From positions 310,001 to 374,000 of the forward strand of contig NZ_JANQAJ010000009.1 in assembly GCF_024707105.1 (NCBI RefSeq): a stretch of 64,000 nucleotides of DNA, read 5' to 3'. Positions within the stretch are counted from its first letter, which is position 1; every line of letters begins with the position of its first letter. Positions 49,406 through 58,426 of this stretch are shown here, in pieces. Under the pieces are notes generated by a model. The model was not told the origin of the DNA and did no database searches. It saw only the letters and a program-made list of their open reading frames with translations. This DNA comes from Devosia ginsengisoli (GTDB lineage: Bacteria > Pseudomonadota > Alphaproteobacteria > Rhizobiales > Devosiaceae). A program made the translations under genes and the position numbers.

Positions 49406-50291
49406 TTGCCCAAGCGCGTCAGAACGGCTGTGTTTCCCGTCGCCGGTCTCGGAACCCGGTTCCTGCCGGCCACCAAGGCCCTGCCCAAGGAAATGCTGAC
49501 CGTAGTCGATCGCCCCCTGATCCAGTATGCGGTCGATGAGGCGCGCGAAGCGCGGAATCGAACATTTCGTCTTTGTCACCGGCCGCAACAAGGGCGTGAT
49601 CGAGGACCATTTCGACCGCCAGTTCGAGCTGGAAACCACGCTGGAAAGCCGCGGCAAGACCCAGGCGCTCGACGAATTGCGCAAGGACCTGCCCTCGGCC
49701 GGCCGCACCAGCTTTACTCGCCAGCAGGAGCCGCTCGGCCTCGGCCACGCCGTATGGTGCGCCCGCGACATCGTCGGCGACAGCCCCTTCGCCCTCCTGC
49801 TGCCCGACATGCTGTTCAAGGGCGAACCGGGCGTGCTGAAACAGATGATGGACGCCTATGAGCAAACCGGCGGCAATGTCATCGCCGTCGAGGAAGTGCC
49901 CGAAAGCGAGGTCTCGTCCTATGGCGTGATCAAGCGTGGCGCGGGCGCCGACAACAGCTTCGAAGTCACCGACATGGTGGAAAAGCCCAAGCGCGAAGAG
50001 GCTCCGTCCAACCTCATCATTTCCGGCCGCTATATCCTGCAGCCCGAAATCTTCGGCCTGCTGGCCAACCAGCAGCGCGGCGCGGGTGGAGAAATCCAAC
50101 TCACCGACGCCATGCAGACGCTGATGCACAACCAGCGCTTCACCGGCGTCAAATATGTCGGCCAGAGCTTCGATTGCGGCTCCAAGATCGGGTTCCTGAC
50201 GGCCAATGTCGTCTATGCGCTGGATCGCGACGACATCCGCGACGGCTTCGTGAGGGAATTGCGCAAGCTGGATCTGGAAGATCACCTTTAG
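49406..50291 (+). pseudogene. galU: UTP-glucose-1-phosphate uridylyltransferase GalU, one frameshift near 49551 (possible sequencing indel)
   Basis: Starts [19 protein letters not shown] with the nucleotide-binding [18 protein letters not shown]. After DEAREA the frame shifts at 49551-49554: removing one C from GAAGCGCGGAATC restores [16 protein letters not shown], and the rest reads through to a normal C-terminus (KLDLEDHL). The whole is about 294 residues, the standard GalU size, with EVPESEVSSYGVI, GGEIQLTDAMQ and FDCGSKIGFL present. The TTG at 49406 is the likely start, with TGGAG 8 bases upstream; a GTG at 49397 is an alternative. Its product UDP-glucose is the substrate of GalE, encoded divergently. 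Confidence 0.85.
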
Positions 50292-50309
50292 GGCTTTGGC
50301 CCGGGAATC

Positions 50310-51605
50310 CTAACGGGTGAGCGTGACCCCGACGGTCACCCGATGCGCATCCTGCATGCCATTGGTGCTGCTTTCGGAGTGATCATAACCGTAATCGGCC
50401 GAAACGGCCGTGTGGGCATTGACCTTGTAGTCGGCGCCTGCGCCCAATCCGTAGCCGGTTTCGGTATTGGTGCTGCCGGCAAAACGCGCACTGTTCCAAT
50501 CGGCCAGCGCCCGCAGCGCCAGCCAGGAATTGACCGTATAGGCAACCTCGGCATTGGCCGTGTAATCCACCCGCGTCGTGCCGCCGGCATCGGGACCGGG
50601 CGGGGCCACGGTCGTCGCAAAGCCGGCCGTCATGCGCCAGGTCGGATCGGGCGTGAAGCTGACCTGGGCACCATAAAGCTGGGTAACCACCTCGTCGAGC
50701 CCGGCGGCGTCGAAGCGCCGCAGGCCGACGCCGGTCGATGCCGTGATTTCGAGAACATCGTTCCAGCGGCCAGTCACCCCGCCCTCCAGCGTGATGTCAG
50801 TGGCGTTGGGATAGGCCAGCAGCGCCGCCGAGGGCCGGTCGAAAATGTCGCGCCCGAGCCCTGCCCGCCCGAACACCTCGAAAATCGGCGTCACCTGGAA
50901 GCCGACGCGCAAGCCGGAATCGAGCGCCCAGTAATTCTGGTCCGAATTGTCGATCAACGCGCCCGTGGTCAGCGTCGTTTCGCCATAGACATGGCGCTGC
51001 GCCGCCCCGGTCACACCAATATTGAACTTGCCGAATTGCCTTGTGATGCCGGCATCGAACCCGCCGCTGATCGTCTGTGGGGCGATGGCGATATTGTCGG
51101 CCAGCCCCGGCGTGCCGGGCGTGGCGCGGGTCAGCGACAGGTTGCCATTGGCGGTAAGCCGCGTGACGCTGTCCAGATCGTAGCCGGTTTGCAGTCCCAG
51201 CCGCAACGCGCCGACATCGATCTTGCCATCGCCGCTGGGCCGCACGATTTCCGCACCGGCATCGAAATTGACCGCCGAGCGGCTGCCGATATGCTCAAGC
51301 CCGACGGTGGGCACGACCAGAATATCGAAACGTTCGCCTGACGTGGTCTTGGTATAGCTGCCGCGCAAAGCCACCGACCAATCCACATCGAAGAACGGAT
51401 CATAGGGCTCGCGCAGCCACCCGCCGTTGCTTAACACCGGGTCGGCCGGATAGACATTGGGCAACAGGCGCTCGTTATCCGTGCCTGCGCCATCGCCTTT
51501 CGTCTGCGCCAGAACAGGCGCGGCAAGGCACAGCGCGCAGAGCGCCGTGGCGCCTGCAAGTCCCGCTGTCTGCCGCCACCACAAGGGCAAGATGCTCTCC
51601 GCCAA
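50310..51605 (-). CDS. Outer-membrane beta-barrel protein
   Basis: A 431-residue exported protein with a signal peptide (about 33 residues, ending APVLAQ). The mature chain is a run of amphipathic strands of about ten residues separated by short turns (for example FDILVVPTVGLEHIG, YGLGAGADYKVNAHTAVSADYGY). This is typical of outer-membrane porin-like barrels of the BBP2/OMP beta-brl family. It ends VTVGVTLTR rather than in a phenylalanine. No specific function recognised. It lies convergent with galU. A role as a structural or transport barrel is a general inference. Confidence 0.7.
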   Translation of the reverse strand: MAESILPLWWRQTAGLAGATALCALCLAAPVLAQTKGDGAGTDNERLLPNVYPADPVLSNGGWLREPYDPFFDVDWSVALRGSYTKTTSGERFDILVVPTVGLEHIGSRSAVNFDAGAEIVRPSGDGKIDVGALRLGLQTGYDLDSVTRLTANGNLSLTRATPGTPGLADNIAIAPQTISGGFDAGITRQFGKFNIGVTGAAQRHVYGETTLTTGALIDNSDQNYWALDSGLRVGFQVTPIFEVFGRAGLGRDIFDRPSAALLAYPNATDITLEGGVTGRWNDVLEITASTGVGLRRFDAAGLDEVVTQLYGAQVSFTPDPTWRMTAGFATTVAPPGPDAGGTTRVDYTANAEVAYTVNSWLALRALADWNSARFAGSTNTETGYGLGAGADYKVNAHTAVSADYGYDHSESSTNGMQDAHRVTVGVTLTR

Positions 51606-51688
51606 CCAAAATCGGCCCGCGGCGCACCGCCCGAACCTGGCAGCGATCCTTCCATCTTATGGTTAATGAAGCCTTGCCTCGGTGACGA

Positions 51689-52138
51689 TCAGGCCGCCTC
51701 GACCTTAAGCACGGCGCCTTCATTGCCGACGATGCGCACGCGCTGTCCGGCCGGCATATCGGCACCCGAGACGCGCCACACCGTATCGCCCAGCACGACG
51801 CGGCCGAAACCTTGCTGGATCGGCTGTTCGAGCACGGCCTCCTGGCCGATGAACTGGTCAGCGCGGCGGTTGAGGTAGGGCCGGTCGGTCGCGGCGGGCC
51901 GGCTGCGCGTCCAGCGCACCCAGATTGCGATCGTGACCAGCGACAACACGCCGAAGATCAGCCATTGCAGCGGCCAGCCGATAGGCTGGAACAGCACGAC
52001 AAGCCCGGTGACGATACCCGAAATGCCCATCCACAGCAGGAATCCGCCCGGCACCACCAGTTCCAGCGCCAACAGGACCAGCCCCGCCACGATCCAGGCC
52101 CAGGGTCCGTTGGCCGCGATGAAGTCGATGACCTGCAT
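51689..52138 (-). CDS. NfeD family protein
   Basis: A 149-residue membrane protein with three hydrophobic helices in its first 70 residues (WAWIVAGLVLLALELVVPGG and following) and a C-terminal OB-fold (about residues 95-147, IGQEAVLEQPIQQGFGRVVL). This is the short NfeD form. It follows the SPFH-protein gene by 12 bases, the standard arrangement in which NfeD and a stomatin-like protein act together in the membrane. Confidence 0.88.
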   Translation of the reverse strand: MQVIDFIAANGPWAWIVAGLVLLALELVVPGGFLLWMGISGIVTGLVVLFQPIGWPLQWLIFGVLSLVTIAIWVRWTRSRPAATDRPYLNRRADQFIGQEAVLEQPIQQGFGRVVLGDTVWRVSGADMPAGQRVRIVGNEGAVLKVEAA

Positions 52139-52150
52139 GGATGGCTCCTT

Positions 52151-53143
52151 TTAGGGCTGACCCGCCGATGGCGGCCGGCCCGGTCGCACGGGCGTCGATG
52201 GCGCTCCACCCCCGAATGTCTCGCGGGCGATTTCGGCAATGCCGCCGATCGAACCGATGACGCTGGCCGCCTCGACCGGCAGCATCAACACCTTCTGGTT
52301 GGGCGAAGTGGCGATCTTGCCCAGGGCCTCGATATAGTTATTGGCCACGAAGTAGTTGATGGCCTGCACGCTGCCCGAAGCGATGGCGTCGCTCACCATC
52401 TGGGTGGCCTTGGCCTCGGCCTCGGCCGAACGCTCGCGTGCCTCGGCATCGCGGAACGCGGCTTCCCGGCGGCCTTCGGCCTCCAGCACCTGCGCCTGCT
52501 TGGCGCCTTCCGCCTGCAGGATGGCCGACTGTCGCCGACCCTCTGCTTCGAGGATGGTCGCCCTTTTCTCGCGTTCCGCCTTCATCTGGCGACCCATCGA
52601 ATCCACCAGATCCTTGGGCGGGTCGATATCCTTGATTTCGATGCGGGTGATCTTGACGCCCCACGGCGACACGGCCGTATCGACCACGCGCAGCAAGCGC
52701 TCGTTGATCTCGTCGCGATGGCTCAGCAGTTCATCGAGGTCCATCGAGCCCATCACCGTACGGATATTGGTCATGGTGAGGTTGAGGATGGCATTCTCCA
52801 GATTGGACACTTCATAGGCCGCCGCCGCCGCATCGAGGATCTGGTAGAAGGTCACGCCATTGGCGGTTATCGAGGCGTTGTCCCTTGTGATCACCTCCTG
52901 GTGCGGCACGTCGAGCACCTGCTCCATGACGTTGATCCGCTTGCCGATGCCATCGATGAACGGCACGATCAGGTTGAGGCCTGGCTTGAGCGTGCGGGTA
53001 TATTTGCCGAAGCGTTCCACCGTGAAATTATAGCCTTGCGGCACCGTCTTGGCGCCGGCAAACAGCACCAGGAGCGCGAGGATACCCAGGCCGATCAGCG
53101 TGATGCTGAGCCCGTCGAGCGCGAAGCCATCGAATAGTTCCAT
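52151..53143 (-). CDS. SPFH domain stomatin-like protein, QmcA family
   Basis: A 330-residue SPFH/band-7 protein. One N-terminal membrane helix ([18 protein letters not shown]) is followed by the SPFH core from about residue 35 ([21 protein letters not shown]) with [14 protein letters not shown], then a long coiled-coil region with repeated [18 protein letters not shown]. It assembles in the membrane and is thought to scaffold membrane microdomains or regulate proteases such as FtsH. The ATG at 53143 follows AAGGGAG; a methionine eight codons upstream (MKSKGESAM) is another possibility. nfeD follows. Confidence 0.9.
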   Translation of the reverse strand: MELFDGFALDGLSITLIGLGILALLVLFAGAKTVPQGYNFTVERFGKYTRTLKPGLNLIVPFIDGIGKRINVMEQVLDVPHQEVITRDNASITANGVTFYQILDAAAAAYEVSNLENAILNLTMTNIRTVMGSMDLDELLSHRDEINERLLRVVDTAVSPWGVKITRIEIKDIDPPKDLVDSMGRQMKAEREKRATILEAEGRRQSAILQAEGAKQAQVLEAEGRREAAFRDAEARERSAEAEAKATQMVSDAIASGSVQAINYFVANNYIEALGKIATSPNQKVLMLPVEAASVIGSIGGIAEIARETFGGGAPSTPVRPGRPPSAGQP

Positions 53144-53277
53144 CGCTGATTCTCCCTTGGACTTCATGGGCCTGAGTGTAGGGTCGCCAGGAGGACAGCG
53201 CAACGCGTTGGAACGCCGAACACTGCGCGTCGTTGAGCATGCGGGCGATAGGGCGCCCACCACCCGGCAGGAGACCT

Positions 53278-54219
53278 GTGTTGACCCAGCCAAAGCCACT
53301 CGATCCCAAGGCCGGCATCGCCGCCGCCGAAGCCGCCGGCATCAAGCTCACCAGTCCCGACCGTGTCGTCTATCCCGGCCAGGGCGTCACCAAGGCCGAT
53401 CTCGTCGCCTATTACGCCGCGGTGGCCGAACGCATGCTGCCCTATATCGAGAACCGTCCGCTGAGCCTGCTGCGCTGCCCGCAGGGTCGCTCGAAATTCT
53501 GCTTCTTCCAGAAGCACGATACCGGTGGTTTTCCCGATGCCATGGCCTCATCCCCCATCACCGAGAAGGACGGCAGCACCGACAACTATTTCTACGTCAA
53601 GGACCTGGCCGGACTCATCGCCGGCACGCAGATGAATGTGCTCGAATGGCACGTCTGGGGCGCGCGGTTCGACGATATCGAAAAGCCCGAACGCGTGGTC
53701 TTCGATATCGACCCCGATGAAGGTATGGACTTCGCCCATGTCCGCGCCGCCGCCCTGGATATCCGCACCGAACTCGCCGCCTGGGCGCTGGAAAGCTATG
53801 CTCTCGTTACCGGCGGCAAGGGCATCCATGTCATAGCGCCGCTGAAGCCGACCACCGAATGGCCCGAGGTCAAGAGCTTCTGCAAGACCTTTGCCCAGCG
53901 CCTGGCCGACAAATTCCCCGACCGATTCACTGCCAATTCGCGCAAGGCCAGCCGTAAGGGCAAGCTCTTCATCGATTATCTGCGCAATGAGCGCGGCTCG
54001 ACCGCTATCGCCCCGTGGTCCACCCGTTCGCGCGAGGGCGCTCCGGTCGCGGTACCGGTCAGTTGGGACGAACTGGAGACGGTCAAGGCCGCCAACCAGT
54101 TCAGCCTGGCCGACGCCGTGAAGCGGGCGAAGCAACCTGACCCGTGGAAGTATTACGCCTCCACCACCCAGTCGATCACCAAGGCCATGTGGAGCGCCGT
54201 GGCCTCGCCCGCGAGCTAG
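53278..54219 (+). CDS. LigD-type polymerase/primase domain protein (non-homologous end joining)
   Basis: A 313-residue protein equal to the polymerase domain of LigD, with no ligase or nuclease domain. The catalytic motifs of the archaeo-eukaryotic primase fold are present: D143 and D145 in [17 protein letters not shown] (179-185) and the third aspartate in [11 protein letters not shown]. The opening [19 protein letters not shown] is the usual LigD-pol start. It can extend ends during double-strand break repair. No Ku or LigD ligase gene is in the window. The GTG at 53278 follows GGAG. Its last bases overlap the convergent modB stop. Confidence 0.88.
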   Translation: MLTQPKPLDPKAGIAAAEAAGIKLTSPDRVVYPGQGVTKADLVAYYAAVAERMLPYIENRPLSLLRCPQGRSKFCFFQKHDTGGFPDAMASSPITEKDGSTDNYFYVKDLAGLIAGTQMNVLEWHVWGARFDDIEKPERVVFDIDPDEGMDFAHVRAAALDIRTELAAWALESYALVTGGKGIHVIAPLKPTTEWPEVKSFCKTFAQRLADKFPDRFTANSRKASRKGKLFIDYLRNERGSTAIAPWSTRSREGAPVAVPVSWDELETVKAANQFSLADAVKRAKQPDPWKYYASTTQSITKAMWSAVASPAS

Positions 54220-54896
54220 GGCATCGGCACATTCACCCGTCGGTCGATGGTCAGCGTCACCGCGATGACGACGAAGGCGAAGATCACCATGCCCAGCGCG
54301 ATCACATGCGCCTCGCCCCATTGCAGGCGCTCGACATAATCGTAGAGCGCGATGGCGATCACCTTGGTCTGGCCCGGAATATTGCCACCGATCATCAGCA
54401 CCACGCCGAACTCGCCCACCGTATGGGCAAAGGTCATCACCGCGCCGGTGATATAGCCCGGCCGTGCCAGTGGCAGCGCCACGCGCCAAAAACGCTGCCA
54501 ATTGCTGGCGCCCAGGCTCGATGCCACTTCCAGTGGATCATTGCCGATGGCGGCAAAGCCGTTGCGCAAAGGCTGCACCATGAACGGCAGCGAATAAAAG
54601 AACGAACCAATGACCAGTCCGGTGAAGGAAAAGGCCAGCGTGCGCGCCCCCCACAAGCCGGCAATCCAGCCGCCCGGCCCATTGGGGCCGAGTGCCAGCA
54701 GCAGGTAAAAGCCCAGCACGGTAGGTGGTAGCACCAGTGGCATGGCCACTACCGCCCCCACCAGTTCGCGGTAGCGGCTTTTGCTGCGCGCCAGCCACCA
54801 GCCGATCGGCGTGCCAATGACCAGCAGGATGAGTGTGTTGATCGCGGCCAGAGTCAGCGTCAGGCTGACCGGTGTCCAGATGTCGGCAAAACTCAT
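54216..54896 (-). CDS. modB: Molybdate ABC transporter permease ModB
   Basis: A 226-residue inner-membrane permease of the usual ModB length. It has five hydrophobic segments, starting with LTLAAINTLILLVIGTPIGW. The ATPase-docking loop is visible around EVASSLGASNWQRFWRVALP. ATP hydrolysis normally comes from ModC. Here modB ends against a convergent gene and no modC follows. It is 12 bases after modA on the same strand. Confidence 0.9.
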   Translation of the reverse strand: MSFADIWTPVSLTLTLAAINTLILLVIGTPIGWWLARSKSRYRELVGAVVAMPLVLPPTVLGFYLLLALGPNGPGGWIAGLWGARTLAFSFTGLVIGSFFYSLPFMVQPLRNGFAAIGNDPLEVASSLGASNWQRFWRVALPLARPGYITGAVMTFAHTVGEFGVVLMIGGNIPGQTKVIAIALYDYVERLQWGEAHVIALGMVIFAFVVIAVTLTIDRRVNVPMP

Positions 54897-54908
54897 CCCG
54901 CTATCCGT

Positions 54909-55640
54909 TTACTCGACGATGTAACCCGCCGCTTCTATCACCTCGATTGCCGTATCGCTTTTGAGGAAATCCACATAGGCCGTGGCCGCGGGGTTGGCTT
55001 CGCCGGTCTTGAGCAGCACCGCATCCTGGCGGATCGGCTCGAACAGGTCGGCGGGCACGATCCAGACTCCAGACTTGCCAATCACCTGGCTGGCGGCAAC
55101 GAAGCCGAGTTCGGCATTGCCGCTTTCGACGAATTGCAGCGTTTGGGTAATGTTCTCCCCGGTCACCAGTTTGGGGGTGATGGCTTCGGTGAGGCCGAGA
55201 GCGGCAATAGTCTCGGTGGCCGCCTGTCCATAAGGGGCGGTGGCCGGATCGGCGATAGCGATCTTGTCGAAAGCACCAGCCTCGAGCACGGCCTTGCCAT
55301 CGGCAAGGTCGAGCGACGTGCTGTAAAGCGCCAGCGCCCCGATGGCATAGGTAAAGACGCTGCCCTCCACGCCGAAACCTTCCGCTACGGCCTGCGTGGG
55401 GCGCACATCGTCGGCAGCCAGGAATACCTCGAAAGGCGCACCCTGCGTGATCTGGGTATAGAGCTGGCCGGTGGCGCCGAAACTATAAGTTACATCATGA
55501 CCGGTCTCGGCCTTGAACAGCGGCGCCAGTTCCTCGGCAACATTGGTGAAATTTGCCGCCACGGCGACACTGACGCTCTCGGCATGTGCGGCGGTGGAAA
55601 GCAGCAGGCCGGCCAGCGCGCCCAGGATCATGCGGTTCAT
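54909..55640 (-). CDS. modA: Molybdate ABC transporter substrate-binding protein ModA
   Basis: A 243-residue periplasmic protein with a signal peptide (MNRMILGALAGLLLSTAAHA, cleavage near 20). The mature chain starts ESVSVAVAANFTNVAEELAP and carries YSFGATGQLYTQITQGAPFEVFLAADD, the ModA oxyanion pocket, then ATAPYGQAATE and NAELGFVAASQ. It binds molybdate or tungstate. The ATG at 55640 follows CGGAG. modB is downstream, and modE is upstream with a likely ModE operator between. Confidence 0.92.
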   Translation of the reverse strand: MNRMILGALAGLLLSTAAHAESVSVAVAANFTNVAEELAPLFKAETGHDVTYSFGATGQLYTQITQGAPFEVFLAADDVRPTQAVAEGFGVEGSVFTYAIGALALYSTSLDLADGKAVLEAGAFDKIAIADPATAPYGQAATETIAALGLTEAITPKLVTGENITQTLQFVESGNAELGFVAASQVIGKSGVWIVPADLFEPIRQDAVLLKTGEANPAATAYVDFLKSDTAIEVIEAAGYIVE

Positions 55641-55649
55641 CAACAGCTC

Positions 55650-55673
55650 CGATATGGTTTGAAATCCATACCG
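55650..55673. promoter_or_regulatory. Inverted repeat in the modE-modA gap, candidate ModE operator
   Basis: CGATATGG-TTTGAAAT-CCATACCG: arms match at seven of eight positions around an 8-base spacer. The position just before modA and the ModE-type gene next door make this a plausible molybdate-responsive operator. Confidence 0.55.
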
Positions 55674-55705
55674 GTTTTCGCCTAGCCGCAACGCACAGGC
55701 AAGCG

Positions 55706-56074
55706 TTATTTCCGTTCGGACATATCGAACTTCCGGCGCAAAGCCGTAACGTCTTCGGCTATGGCCTGCCGTGTCTTGTCCTGCATGGAACGATAGCGAG
55801 CGAGCACGAAACGCCCGGCCTCGGTGAGCTGTGCCCCGCCCTGGCTGGCACCGCCCCGGCTGGATTCGACCAACACCTGCCCGAAACCCTCGTTGAGTGC
55901 CTGCACCAGCCCCCAAGCCCGCTTGTAGCTCATGCCCATGGCCTTGCCGGCCGCCGAAATGGAGCCGGTGCTGTCGATGAGCTCAAGCAGATCCGCCCGG
56001 CCGGGCCCAATATAGGCGGCCTCGCTCAGGGTAACCCTGAGATGGGTGAGGCCATACTCGGGGATACCGGCCAT
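55706..56074 (-). CDS. ModE-like winged-helix regulator (DNA-binding domain only)
   Basis: A 122-residue protein matching the N-terminal LysR-type winged-helix domain of ModE: ADLLELIDSTGSISAAGKAMGMSYKRAWGLVQALNE (HTH, about residues 20-55) and GGASQGGAQLTEAGR. The molybdate-binding TOBE domains of full ModE (about 260 residues) are missing, as in many alphaproteobacterial homologues. It starts 6 bases after eda, so the two may be cotranscribed, and precedes modA. It most likely controls the mod genes. Confidence 0.82.
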   Translation of the reverse strand: MAGIPEYGLTHLRVTLSEAAYIGPGRADLLELIDSTGSISAAGKAMGMSYKRAWGLVQALNEGFGQVLVESSRGGASQGGAQLTEAGRFVLARYRSMQDKTRQAIAEDVTALRRKFDMSERK

Positions 56075-56080
56075 GTCGGA

Positions 56081-56716
56081 CTAACCCCGCAACGCGGAGG
56101 CCTCGCGCGCCAGTGCCTCGATGCGGCCCCAGTCATTGGCGGCCAGCGCATCTGATGGCATGATCCACGAGCCACCAACGCAGATGACATTGGGCAGGCC
56201 GAGATAGACCTTGGCCTTGGCAGGATCAATGCCGCCCGTCGGGCAGAAGGTGATATCCGCCAGCGGCGACGCGAACGCCTTGAGCACCGGTGCGCCGCCA
56301 TTGGCTTCGGCCGGGAAGAATTTGAGGTAGCTGTAGCCGCGCTCGGCCGCCGTCATGGCTTCGCTCGGCGTGGCAATGCCGGGCAGCAGCGGAATGCCGA
56401 TATCGTCGGCGGCATCGAGAATGCGGGGTGAAATGCCCGGCGACACCATGAAGCGGCAGCCGGCATCGACCGACTGCTTCATATGGAGGCCATTGCGCAC
56501 CGTACCTGAGCCGACAATGGCGCCCGTCACCTTGCCCATCTCTTCCATGACCTTGAGCGCATTGGGCGTGCGCAAGGTCACTTCGAGGATCGGCAAGCCG
56601 CCTGCGACCAGCGCCTCGGCCAGCGGCCGCGCCTGGCTCACGTCATCGAGGATGATCACCGGCACGACCGGGGCAAGCGAGAGGATGGAGCGGATGGCGG
56701 CGGCGTCCTGTGGCAT
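56081..56716 (-). CDS. eda: 2-keto-3-deoxy-6-phosphogluconate / 4-hydroxy-2-oxoglutarate aldolase
   Basis: A 211-residue class I aldolase of the Entner-Doudoroff pathway. It contains the catalytic glutamate in LEVTLRT (E45) and the Schiff-base lysine in [11 protein letters not shown] (K132), plus FCPTGGI for phosphate binding. It cleaves KDPG to pyruvate and glyceraldehyde-3-phosphate. Length is normal. No edd gene is beside it. It is upstream of and close to the modE-like gene on the same strand and divergent from nadA. Confidence 0.92.
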   Translation of the reverse strand: MPQDAAAIRSILSLAPVVPVIILDDVSQARPLAEALVAGGLPILEVTLRTPNALKVMEEMGKVTGAIVGSGTVRNGLHMKQSVDAGCRFMVSPGISPRILDAADDIGIPLLPGIATPSEAMTAAERGYSYLKFFPAEANGGAPVLKAFASPLADITFCPTGGIDPAKAKVYLGLPNVICVGGSWIMPSDALAANDWGRIEALAREASALRG

Positions 56717-56758
56717 GATCTGTCCTCGTCGGTGCTGTCTGGGGCAAGGGTTAGGTCG

Positions 56759-56774
56759 GCGGTAAATTTACCGC
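56759..56774. promoter_or_regulatory. Perfect 16-bp palindrome upstream of nadA
   Basis: GCGGTAAATTTACCGC, in the 126-base gap between divergent eda and nadA. Symmetry and position suggest a repressor operator. NAD synthesis genes of alphaproteobacteria are often controlled by NadQ, but I cannot match its motif from memory with certainty. Confidence 0.55.
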
Positions 56775-56842
56775 AACCCCGTTCATTGAAATGGCGGCAA
56801 AAAATCCCTAGGTTCCGCCTCGACTTCGGGGAGGGCCAGTCC

Positions 56843-57910
56843 ATGGTGCAGACGATCAACGCGGTGACGCCCCTTGATGAGGCGCGCGCCATCCTCGCCG
56901 ATCACTTCGACCTCAAATTCTCCAAAGCCGTGGAACGCGCCACCTCAAAGGTGTTCGACCGTGTCCGCGACAAGATTCCCGAGATCGAATGGCCCTTCTA
57001 TGCCCCACTGATCTTCGAGATCAACCGGTTGAAGAAGGAGAAGGATGCGGTCATCCTCGCCCATAATTACCAGACGCCGCAGATCTATCACGGCGTGGCC
57101 GACATTGTCGGCGACAGCCTGCAGCTTGCCATCGAGGCGACCAAGGTCAAGCAGCAGGTGATCGTGCAATGCGGCGTGCATTTCATGGCCGAGACATCCA
57201 AGCTCCTGAACCCCGACAAGACCGTGCTCATCCCCGACAGCCGCGCCGGCTGCTCGCTCGCCTCCTCCATCACGGCCGATGACGTGCTGATGATGAAGGC
57301 GAAATATCCCGGCGTGCCCGTTGTGACCTATGTGAACACCTCGGCCGCCGTCAAAGCGGTGACCGATGTCTGCTGCACCTCGTCCAACGCGCTCGATATC
57401 GTCAATCGCGTCGAAGGCGACACGGTCATCATGATCCCCGACCAGTATCTGGCGCAGAACACCGCCAAGAAGACCGGCAAGAAGGTCATCACCTGGGCCG
57501 GTGCCTGCGAAGTGCACGAGACCTTCACGGCTGAAGATATCTCGGAATTGCGCCACGCCTATCCCACGGCCAAGATCATCGCTCACCCCGAATGCCCGCC
57601 CGAAGTGATCGACGCGGTGGATTTCGCCGGCTCGACCGCGGCGATGATCGACTGGGTCAAGACCACCAAGCCACCACGCGTCGTCATGGTCACCGAATGC
57701 TCGATGTCGGACAATGTCGCCAGCGAAACCACGGGCGTCGACTTCCTGCGCGGCTGCAACATCTGCCCGCATATGAAGCGCATCAACCTCGAAAACGTGC
57801 TGTGGAGCCTCCACACCATGACCGAAGAAGTCACGGTTCCCGAGGACATCATTCCGCCCGGCCGGCTGGCGGTGGAACGGATGATCGAGATGAGCCGGAA
57901 GGGCGACTAG
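56843..57910 (+). CDS. nadA: Quinolinate synthase
   Basis: A 355-residue NadA with the three conserved cysteines for its 4Fe-4S cluster: in [19 protein letters not shown] and GCNICPHM (about residues 112, 178-179 and 310-313). It also has the [20 protein letters not shown] and HPECPPEV motifs. It condenses iminoaspartate from NadB with dihydroxyacetone phosphate. The ATG at 56843 follows GGGGAGGG. nadB lies 0.5 kb downstream in the same direction with an unusual minus-strand gene between. Confidence 0.95.
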   Translation: MVQTINAVTPLDEARAILADHFDLKFSKAVERATSKVFDRVRDKIPEIEWPFYAPLIFEINRLKKEKDAVILAHNYQTPQIYHGVADIVGDSLQLAIEATKVKQQVIVQCGVHFMAETSKLLNPDKTVLIPDSRAGCSLASSITADDVLMMKAKYPGVPVVTYVNTSAAVKAVTDVCCTSSNALDIVNRVEGDTVIMIPDQYLAQNTAKKTGKKVITWAGACEVHETFTAEDISELRHAYPTAKIIAHPECPPEVIDAVDFAGSTAAMIDWVKTTKPPRVVMVTECSMSDNVASETTGVDFLRGCNICPHMKRINLENVLWSLHTMTEEVTVPEDIIPPGRLAVERMIEMSRKGD

Positions 57911-58350
57911 GTGCCCGGCGGCATTGCGCGGTGAAAAGCCAGGTAAGCCGGATTGGGCCGGAACAGCTGCTCGGTGGGCACCAGCAGGCGCCCATCCGCA
58001 TGCGGGCGCAGGCCCGGATGGAAAGCTCCGGGATTGCGGATCACGACGCGATAGTCGTCCTCGACGATGAAGAGGCCCGCCCTGAAGGCCCGTGCCGCAT
58101 GCTCTTCGAGCGCCAGGTAGTTGTCGATCGCCAGTGGCCCGCCGGCTTCGCGTGGCCGGATCGCCACCACTTCCAGATGCGGATGCACCAGCCCGATATC
58201 GGGCGCAAACTGCTCGCCGGTCAAAGCGCAGCGATAGCCATAGGCGGTCATCACCAGCCGATAGACGGCTTCATAGACATCGAGCGACGCACCCGTGGCA
58301 AACCCGCCTTGCGGATTGTCGCCGAAGCCATCGCCATTCGCGCTTGCCAT
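57907..58350 (-). CDS. Small HNH-nuclease-like protein, probably degenerate
   Basis: A 147-residue protein resembling HNH_2-type domains: [20 protein letters not shown] with a zinc-like cysteine, then [36 protein letters not shown], the usual 'H-I-x-P ... DN ... H ... FD-G' framework. The first HNH histidine (H of HIxP) appears as alanine in VAIRP, and D of FDxG as alanine in ARAFRAG, so nuclease activity is doubtful. It may have another binding role. It lies antisense to the nadA-nadB direction, its stop overlapping the nadA stop. The ATG at 58350 is chosen because the longer frame reads antisense through nadB. Confidence 0.62.
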   Translation of the reverse strand: MASANGDGFGDNPQGGFATGASLDVYEAVYRLVMTAYGYRCALTGEQFAPDIGLVHPHLEVVAIRPREAGGPLAIDNYLALEEHAARAFRAGLFIVEDDYRVVIRNPGAFHPGLRPHADGRLLVPTEQLFRPNPAYLAFHRAMPPGT

Positions 58351-58426
58351 AATGCAGGGTCCCGGTCTTGTTACGTGCAGAACCTTACGGACAATTACCA
58401 AGTCTGAAAACACTCCGGAGCGGCCA

